6,815 bases of DNA from Sulfurovum sp. (GTDB taxonomy: Bacteria > Campylobacterota > Campylobacteria > Campylobacterales > Sulfurovaceae): positions 1 through 6,815 of the forward strand of contig JALSTF010000243.1 in the NCBI GenBank assembly GCA_026983895.1. Reading direction: 5' to 3'. A program made the translations under genes and the position numbers. The notes under the pieces were generated by a model. That model was not told where the DNA came from. It made no database searches and was given only the letters and a program-made list of their open reading frames with translations. Position 1 is the stretch's first letter; every line of letters starts with the position of its first letter. Shown here piece after piece: positions 1-4,888 of this stretch.

Positions 1-1480
1 CAAGTATATGCGCATAGTGGTGCTGTACGGAAATAGCGTTGAGCGCTGAGCGCTGAGCGCTGAGTGACAAAGCAAGCTTTGTTGATTCGTAGTTGGGGTG
101 TTTGTCGTGGACGATCACTTCGGGTTTGAAATCGTAGATACGCTCAAGGGTCTCGACATTCTTTTTGTAGTATGCCACCGAAGCGATGCTGTCCAGGTCA
201 CCGATATGCGGTGACAGGATCACCTGGTCATCAAAACCGATGGCCACCGTACTCTTCTGGTTCGCCCCCATGGCAAGCACTCTCTTTGGCAATGAAAAAG
301 GCGGTTTCACACTGACAGGTGCATACCCGCGTGCACGGCGCAACAGGAGTGCCTGCCCTTTCACCATCATCACCACCGAATCGTCCACACCGTTGACGAT
401 CTGCCTGTCGTGGTCGAGTATGCAGTCATACACCCCCTCAAGCCTCTCCAGCGACTCCCTGTCGGTACAGATGGGCTCATCGGTCATATTGGCGGACGTG
501 GCGACCAGGGGGCGGTCAAGTCTATGCAGCAGCAGAAGGTGCAGGGGCGTGTAGGGCAGGAAAAGCCCGATGCGCGTAAGGCCTGGAGAAACATAAGCGC
601 TGAGCGTTGAGCGCTGAGCGTTGAGAAGGACAACTGGCCGTTCTTTGGAACGCAGCATCGCTTCTTCCTGCTCACCGATATCCGCCAGTGTTCTCGCCAT
701 CTCCACATCCTTCACCATCACCGCAAAAGGCTTCGAAGGCCTGCGCTTCCTCTTGCGCAGTGTCGCCACTGTTGCTTCATTGGTCGCATCACACATCAAA
801 TGGTACCCGCCGACCCCCTTGACAGCCAGGATCTTCCCCTCCGAAAGAAGCTGCACTGTTTTTTCGATCAGTGCTTTTTGGGTACCCACGAGGGGTACCC
901 CTACACTGTCCAATAAAGAGAGAGCAGGTCCGCACTCCCAGCACCCTATCGGCTGTGCATGGTAACGCCTGTCCAGCGGATCGGTATACTCCTTTTCACA
1001 GGCATCGCACATTTGAAAGAATTTCATCGACGTGTTCTTCCGGTCATAGGGAAGGTCGTAGATGATGGAGTAGCGTACCCCGCAGTGGGTACAGGTAATG
1101 AAAGGATAGCCGAAGCGGCGGTTGGCGGGGTCGAAGAGTTCTTTTTCACACTCGGTGCAGACAGCGACATCGGGCGGTATACCTACGGTATGTTCACCCT
1201 CGGCATCCGAAGAGAGGATACAAAAATCATCGAAGTGCTGCGGCCTGGAAAGTGCAGTCTCGATATGCGTGATGGAAGCAAGCGGAGGCAGTTCATTCTC
1301 AAGCGCATGCAGAAACTGTTCGAGTACCGCAGGGGTGACGCAAAGGTCTATATCCACACCCTCTGTGCCGTTGTGAACCGTCCCTGTCAGCCCCATCTGT
1401 GTCGCAAGCTGGTAGACAAAAGGACGGAACCCCACCCCCTGGACCATTCCCCTGACAAGTATTTTATATGTATGCTTCAA
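1..1480 (-). CDS. hypF: HypF carbamoyltransferase, [NiFe]-hydrogenase maturation (3' end outside window)
   Basis: HypF uses carbamoyl phosphate and ATP to carbamoylate the C-terminal Cys of HypE, the first step in making the CN ligands of the Ni-Fe site; it is cytoplasmic. I translated 493 codons without a stop; the C-terminus lies beyond base 1. Domains in order: acylphosphatase (residues 1-90, VQGVGFRPF at 13-21); two zinc-finger units with Cys 108/111/130/133 and 158/161/180/183; YrdC-like domain (about 203-385, KGVGGYHL, then RKRKRRPSKPFAVM, LVATSAN); start of the Kae1-like domain (MGANQKST about 404-411, PHIGDL, HDKHPNY, metal motif HHYAH 487-491). The start is TTG at 1480: an in-frame TGA lies six codons upstream and the next ATG falls inside the acylphosphatase motif. 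It follows hydE by 46 bases. Two heptamer-repeat inserts lie in it (residues 286-295 and 472-482). Sampled stretches are more GC-rich than hydC. Confidence 0.96.
   Translation of the reverse strand, partial: MKHTYKILVRGMVQGVGFRPFVYQLATQMGLTGTVHNGTEGVDIDLCVTPAVLEQFLHALENELPPLASITHIETALSRPQHFDDFCILSSDAEGEHTVGIPPDVAVCTECEKELFDPANRRFGYPFITCTHCGVRYSIIYDLPYDRKNTSMKFFQMCDACEKEYTDPLDRRYHAQPIGCWECGPALSLLDSVGVPLVGTQKALIEKTVQLLSEGKILAVKGVGGYHLMCDATNEATVATLRKRKRRPSKPFAVMVKDVEMARTLADIGEQEEAMLRSKERPVVLLNAQRSTLSAYVSPGLTRIGLFLPYTPLHLLLLHRLDRPLVATSANMTDEPICTDRESLERLEGVYDCILDHDRQIVNGVDDSVVMMVKGQALLLRRARGYAPVSVKPPFSLPKRVLAMGANQKSTVAIGFDDQVILSPHIGDLDSIASVAYYKKNVETLERIYDFKPEVIVHDKHPNYESTKLALSLSAQRSALNAISVQHHYAHIL
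35..64 (-). repeat. Heptamer tandem repeat, copy A, inside hypF
   Basis: On the + strand four 7-base units follow one another at 36-63: GCGTTGA then GCGCTGA three times. On the coding strand the 30 bases 64-35 are read as LSAQRSALNA, just before the Kae1-like metal motif HHYAH. Compared with E. coli HypF from memory, the stretch between the HPNY and HHYAH motifs is about five residues longer here. It is a near copy of the repeat at 596-625 (27 of 30 bases identical). Confidence 0.9.
596..625 (-). repeat. Heptamer tandem repeat, copy B, inside hypF
   Basis: Four 7-base units on the + strand at 597-624 alternate GCGCTGA, GCGTTGA, GCGCTGA, GCGTTGA. On the coding strand 625-596 reads LNAQRSTLSA, in the same phase as copy A at 35-64. 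It sits in the YrdC-like domain between RPVVL and VSPGL, a loop that varies among HypF proteins. The protein around it is otherwise normal in length, so the repeat appears to replace a loop rather than lengthen it. Confidence 0.9.
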
Positions 1481-1512
1481 CGGTACGCCTGGTCTTCAGC
1501 CACACTACCCAC
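1477..1512 (-). CDS. Possible 11-codon leader peptide coupled to hypF
   Basis: A GTG at 1512 lies six bases after the AAGGAG at 1524-1519 and opens an 11-codon frame (MGSVAEDQAYR) whose TGA stop at 1479-1477 overlaps the TTG start of hypF as TTGA. This is the geometry of translational coupling. Alternatives: these codons are the true HypF N-terminus, displaced by a one-base indel or sequencing error, or the ORF is fortuitous and hypF starts from its own weak site. No homology can be judged at this length. Confidence 0.35.
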   Translation of the reverse strand: MGSVAEDQAYR

Positions 1513-1518
1513 GTCTCA

Positions 1519-1524
1519 CTCCTT
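1519..1524 (-). promoter_or_regulatory. Shine-Dalgarno AAGGAG between hydE and hypF
   Basis: AAGGAG lies three bases after the hydE stop. It is 38 bases from the TTG start of hypF, too far to serve it directly, but six bases from the GTG of the 11-codon ORF at 1512-1477. Only a weak CAGG lies at normal spacing from the TTG. Confidence 0.6.
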
Positions 1525-1526
1525 GC

Positions 1527-3452
1527 TTATATATAGAGCGCTCCATAGACCGCATTCTCTTTCCCGATAGGAAAGTTTTTGTTCATCAGAGGCTTATACT
1601 GCCCCACTGTTCTCTGTATTCTACCATAGAGTGACTGGTTCGCGAATGTTTCTCCTGTAAGCACAACCGTACGCGTACCCGTCTTCTCCACCAGCTGTGG
1701 TACGATCTCCCCGATGTAGTCACCGAACGACTCATAGATGCTGTAGCACATATAGCTGTTCTCCACATCGCCGAGCTGATAACTCATAATACTGGTCAGG
1801 AACGCGTAATTGTCAAACCTGTTGTCTTTCACACGGGTGTCTATCTGCAAGCCGCCTTTGCCCAAAAAACTCAGTGCTTCGGAAGAGATCCCTTCGAGGC
1901 TCTCATCTTCCAGTCCGAGAGTGATGGCCGTCACTTCAAAGATGTCCATATCGCCTTCAAGGTTATCCAGTCTCTCCCATGTTTCGGGGTAGGCTTTTTT
2001 GTAATTCTCCACCAGCCTGTCCGATCCTTCTCTGAGTGTACGGATCTTTTCCCAGAGGTGATCGGATTCGAACGGGATGGCCGGTACGGCATTGATGACC
2101 TGTTTTCCGTTGTAGTAAAGGAAATTCAGGCTGCCGTCAAAATGCACACCGACCGCCTTCTGGCCTACTTTATTATGTTCGGCCAGAACAGAAAGCATGG
2201 AAGCCTTGTACTGCTCGAAACGGTGTTCATTGGCATGTCCGCTTGAAAATTCCTCACTCTCAAGCAGATACAGCTCTTCCGTCTGCACACTGTCAAAAAC
2301 TTCTACCGAGTCAATGACGGATGCTTCCCCCACTTTGACACAGGCGAGGTCATGTGCTACAGTGACCCGGTTCTTCTCACTGTGTACCTGTGCAGGGAAA
2401 ACAATGCGCTCTCCCGAAACGAACAGTTTCGTGTCCTGATTGATGAAGAGCTTCGTATCTTCCTGTGTATTGATGGGAAGGTCAAAATCTACCAGGAAAT
2501 CAGCCTCCTCATCCTCATCACACTCCTCATAGGCGATGTACGCCAAACCGGTATTGAGGATCTCCCTTGCAAGCAGCATCGTCATCCCCTCATCAGGATA
2601 CTTCACCCGTGTCGATGCACCGTACAGGGCTTTAAGCGCATCACTTTTTGTCGCCACCCTAAGCAGAGGACGTTCGATGCTGAGCAGCGCATTGAATTCC
2701 TGCGTGACCATCATCAGGTGTTCGTTGAAACCTTTGGCATCCGCCATCAGCAGTATCGAGGTGGAGGCCGCATTTTCCGCTTCGGGCTTGAAGAACCTTC
2801 TGTAGCCGTGTGCTGTTTTCATCAGTACACTCTCTCCTGAAGCAATGGCTCTCGCACTTACTTCGAAAAGTTTTCGGTAATCTCCCTTTGTCAATGCCAG
2901 GTGTTCACTCTCCCTGTCACGCATACGCAGGGCAATACCACACTCGATGCAGGAGATCAGCGGATAATCCAGACGAAGCGCATTGGATTTTGCTTCAGAA
3001 ACACAGTCTTCACAAGGTGTAAGGAATTTCATGGTTGTATGGGCACGTTCATAAGGATACTGCGTTACAAAAGGATGTTGTGATCCGCAATGGTTGCACG
3101 ATGTAAAAGGGTAGTAGTAACGGCGCGAACTGACATCGAACATCTCTTTCTGGCAGCTGGGACAGGGAGCGATGTTCACCGGCAGACGCATACTTGAAGC
3201 GGGTATCAGTGCCGGTTTCTTATCAGAAAAATAATGTCTGCTCCTGCCCATGAAGAGCGATGCGGGGAGCACCTCTTCAAGACCTTTTAGAAAAGATTCG
3301 AGCTTTGCATCCTCTTGATTCATCACAAGCAGGATCTTCTCCTCTGTCTGCAGGACATCCGCTTCGATCTGTGTCTCTTTTGCATAGGCCCGTATCAGAT
3401 CGGCTATATACATTTTGTTTGAGGAGAATACTATCTCAAAGATAAAATACAT
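1527..3452 (-). CDS. hydE: HydE hydrogenase maturation protein, HypF-like
   Basis: HydE is an accessory protein of hydrogenase maturation in Campylobacterota; in Helicobacter pylori hydE is reported to be required for hydrogenase activity, but its reaction is not known to me. At 641 residues it follows HypF from end to end: a degenerate acylphosphatase-like region (1-75, without the GVGFRPF motif); the eight zinc-finger Cys (97/100, 119/122, 147/150, 168/171) at nearly the HypF spacing; a reduced YrdC-like part (about 190-310, MKTAHGYRRF matching the KGVGGYH region, Lys/Arg-rich substrate segment missing); and a Kae1-like end (about 400-641, MLSVLAEHN, VGVHFDG, VVLTGETFANQSL). The HHxAH metal motif is not kept (EQYKAS in its place), so I infer loss of carbamoyl transfer. 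ATG at 3452 has AAGGA five bases upstream. It is separated from hydD by a palindromic element and followed by hypF. Confidence 0.85.
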   Translation of the reverse strand: MYFIFEIVFSSNKMYIADLIRAYAKETQIEADVLQTEEKILLVMNQEDAKLESFLKGLEEVLPASLFMGRSRHYFSDKKPALIPASSMRLPVNIAPCPSCQKEMFDVSSRRYYYPFTSCNHCGSQHPFVTQYPYERAHTTMKFLTPCEDCVSEAKSNALRLDYPLISCIECGIALRMRDRESEHLALTKGDYRKLFEVSARAIASGESVLMKTAHGYRRFFKPEAENAASTSILLMADAKGFNEHLMMVTQEFNALLSIERPLLRVATKSDALKALYGASTRVKYPDEGMTMLLAREILNTGLAYIAYEECDEDEEADFLVDFDLPINTQEDTKLFINQDTKLFVSGERIVFPAQVHSEKNRVTVAHDLACVKVGEASVIDSVEVFDSVQTEELYLLESEEFSSGHANEHRFEQYKASMLSVLAEHNKVGQKAVGVHFDGSLNFLYYNGKQVINAVPAIPFESDHLWEKIRTLREGSDRLVENYKKAYPETWERLDNLEGDMDIFEVTAITLGLEDESLEGISSEALSFLGKGGLQIDTRVKDNRFDNYAFLTSIMSYQLGDVENSYMCYSIYESFGDYIGEIVPQLVEKTGTRTVVLTGETFANQSLYGRIQRTVGQYKPLMNKNFPIGKENAVYGALYI

Positions 3453-3469
3453 GGGATTCCTTCATATAG

Positions 3470-3578
3470 ATATACACTATACAACCAGAACACAGGACAA
3501 TGCATAATAAGGAGGTGCATGAAAGTGTTTTTTTCGAATTTAAAAAGGACTTTTGCGTTCTGGCTGTATACTGTATAT
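3470..3578. repeat. 109-base imperfect palindrome (25-base arms) between hydD and hydE
   Basis: Arms at 3470-3494 and 3554-3578 are inverted copies with 22 of 25 Watson-Crick pairs. In the operon (minus-strand) transcript two of the three mismatches become G-U pairs, leaving 24 of 25 paired around a 59-base loop. The arm nearer hydD contains TATACAG twice in tandem. The element begins two bases past the hydD stop and ends seven bases before the AAGGA of hydE, so it fills the gap. It could be a MITE-like insertion with terminal inverted repeats or an mRNA processing or attenuation structure. There is no U-run after the stem in the operon direction, so it does not look like a factor-independent terminator. 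Confidence 0.75.
3500..3520 (-). promoter_or_regulatory. Small hairpin presenting an anti-Shine-Dalgarno sequence
   Basis: Inside the loop of the large palindrome, ATGCA (3500-3504) and TGCAT (3516-3520) form a 5-base stem around 11 bases. In the operon transcript the segment 3517-3509 reads CACCUCCUU, like the 3' tail of 16S rRNA, and its UCCUU can pair with the hydE Shine-Dalgarno AAGGA at 3462-3458. A role in holding back hydE translation is inferred only. Confidence 0.3.
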
Positions 3579-3579
3579 T

Positions 3580-4128
3580 TTAAAAAATTCTCGGTGCGGT
3601 CGGATTGGCATAGGCATCGACGATCACCTCAAAAGAAACTTCATCCGCTTCTTTACGTTTGAGTGCTACGCCCGATCTTTCCAACTCCTCGAGTGTTGCA
3701 TCCACCAGCTTCGGCATATGCGAAAGTACGGTATCGCTCAAACCGTTACGGACATCGATGATGTCTTCGGGGACCATCGTGATGAGCTGTACTTCGCCCA
3801 TGTCTTCATGGAAAGAGCAGATCTCGAGCATCATGGTGATCTCCACCTCATTGGCGGTCTGGCGTGTGGAACCGTGCTCCATCGCCTCCTGGGCAGATTC
3901 GGAAAAGATCGTACCTGTCTCACCTTTATGCGAACCGGTCCCGACAACAATGATCTTATCATACTCCTGATAATAGGTCATCAGCGTAAAACCCAGTGTC
4001 CCACCTTCGATCACGGACAGGTTCTCAGGAAGGTGATAGTTCTCTTCAATATATTTGACAAGGTAGGCACCCAGTCCTTCATCATAGAACATGATGTTCC
4101 CAATACCTATAAGCGCTATCTTTTTCAC
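3580..4128 (-). CDS. hydD: HydD hydrogenase maturation endopeptidase (peptidase family M52), atypical metal site
   Basis: HydD/HyaD/HybD endopeptidases cut the C-terminal extension from the hydrogenase large subunit after nickel insertion, in the cytoplasm. The 182 residues fit the family: GIGNIMFYDEG at 8-18, the GGTLGF motif at 42-47, and VPEDI near 119-123 where HybD has VPESL. In E. coli HybD the metal is bound by Glu16, Asp62 and His93. Glu17 is present here, but the position matching Asp62 is Gly63 (VVGTGSHKG) and that matching His93 is Asn93 (RQTANEVEI). His67 is the only nearby alternative ligand. The start is GTG at 4128, nine bases after the hydC stop, with only a weak ribosome site, so coupling to hydC translation is likely. 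The reading frame is intact. It may be inactive, or bind metal differently. Confidence 0.9.
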   Translation of the reverse strand: MKKIALIGIGNIMFYDEGLGAYLVKYIEENYHLPENLSVIEGGTLGFTLMTYYQEYDKIIVVGTGSHKGETGTIFSESAQEAMEHGSTRQTANEVEITMMLEICSFHEDMGEVQLITMVPEDIIDVRNGLSDTVLSHMPKLVDATLEELERSGVALKRKEADEVSFEVIVDAYANPTAPRIF

Positions 4129-4137
4129 TCTACAACC

Positions 4138-4875
4138 CTACTTTTTTTCATCTTTGACGAATTTGCTTCCCCCGACAACGATAGCGATATCACCCTCTTT
4201 CCAGAAGATCGTTCTCCATACCTGATAATAAATGTGAAATACGACCCAGGTGATGATCAGCCACATAGAAATATGGTGTACGATACGTACATCCATAACA
4301 TTGGTTCCTGTTGCCGTTGAACCAAGGATCCATGAACTTACAGGCAAAGTCCAGTCTGTTGCCAGATGCAACATTGCCGGCCACCATGCACCGATACTGC
4401 TTATCCCAGATTCAAGCCCCTGTACATACATTTGGAGTCCGCTTAACAGCATCCACAGCAACAGCAGGTGAAAAATAAAGAAAAATACCGCATTGAAACT
4501 GTCTGCATGCGAAGAATCAAACTTCTTGACCCTGTTCAAAGTCAAAAGGTTTATGAAAACGGCTCCGAATTCTTTAATATTTCTCCATGTGGGTATCAAT
4601 TTTTTATATGGCTTTTCAAATCTTGAAAAGAAGTACAGATAGGCTACCACAATACTGCTCACATCAAAGATGATCGCCACCATGAAATGAACCCATCTGT
4701 TCCATGCCATTACGTATTTGTCTACCGCCGGATCTGCAATGAAGGTCTGATAGTAGGGATGACCGATATAAAGACCCGTGATGACTGCAGCAACCATAGA
4801 GAAAGCAACCACCCAGTGATTGATCCGCATAAAAGCTGTCATCCGTTTGACTTGTTTATATCCTGTTTTAGACAT
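4138..4875 (-). CDS. hydC: HydC, b-type cytochrome subunit of [NiFe]-hydrogenase
   Basis: HydC anchors the HydAB dimer to the membrane and passes electrons from H2 through two b haems to the quinone pool. Its 245 residues match the family length. Four hydrophobic segments are visible at about 18-38, 62-84, 126-150 and 199-222. Likely haem ligands are His20 (RINHW), His63 (RWVHF), His200 or His201 (RIVHHISMW) and His214 (VVFHIYYQ), the usual pattern for diheme hydrogenase cytochromes. The N-terminus (KQVKRMTAFMR) and the loop at 86-118 are basic, as expected for cytoplasmic parts. ATG at 4875 follows the hydB stop by 11 bases, and its AAAGGAGG overlaps that stop. The sampled 60-base lines are about 38-42% GC, the lowest in the window, partly because of the hydrophobic codon set. 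Confidence 0.95.
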   Translation of the reverse strand: MSKTGYKQVKRMTAFMRINHWVVAFSMVAAVITGLYIGHPYYQTFIADPAVDKYVMAWNRWVHFMVAIIFDVSSIVVAYLYFFSRFEKPYKKLIPTWRNIKEFGAVFINLLTLNRVKKFDSSHADSFNAVFFFIFHLLLLWMLLSGLQMYVQGLESGISSIGAWWPAMLHLATDWTLPVSSWILGSTATGTNVMDVRIVHHISMWLIITWVVFHIYYQVWRTIFWKEGDIAIVVGGSKFVKDEKK

Positions 4876-4880
4876 AATCG

Positions 4881-4888
4881 CCTCCTTT
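4881..4888 (-). promoter_or_regulatory. Ribosome binding site of hydC fused to the hydB stop
   Basis: AAAGGAGG at 4888-4881 shares bases with the hydB stop TAA (4889-4887) and lies five bases before the hydC ATG. The same TAAAGGAGG string occurs before hydB at the right edge of the window, suggesting strong, coupled translation of the structural genes. Confidence 0.8.

Noticed and set aside
484..708. Minus-strand 74-codon ORF within hypF
   Set aside because: It is a shifted frame across the heptamer repeat; the HypF frame runs through the same bases without a stop.
879..901. Two GGGTACCC palindromes 13 bases apart inside hypF
   Set aside because: They encode an ordinary loop (GVPLVGT) of normal length after the zinc fingers, so they are probably chance.
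186..1570. Several plus-strand ORFs of 60-203 codons opposite hypF
   Set aside because: They are antisense frames of an intact, motif-rich HypF; their translations show no recognisable domain and no good ribosome sites.
2430..2470. DTKLF occurring twice close together in HydE (residues 332-344)
   Set aside because: The codons of the two copies differ at several positions, so there is no sign of a recent DNA duplication.
3453..3579. A factor-independent terminator or a sigma-70 promoter before hydE
   Set aside because: The stem has a 59-base loop and no U-run in the operon direction. TATAGT-like and TATATC-like boxes are present, but no convincing -35, and AT-richness makes them likely by chance.
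3553..4320. Plus-strand 255-codon ORF opposite hydD and the end of hydC
   Set aside because: It is a long antisense frame over two convincing genes, its peptide resembles no family I know, and it has no ribosome site.
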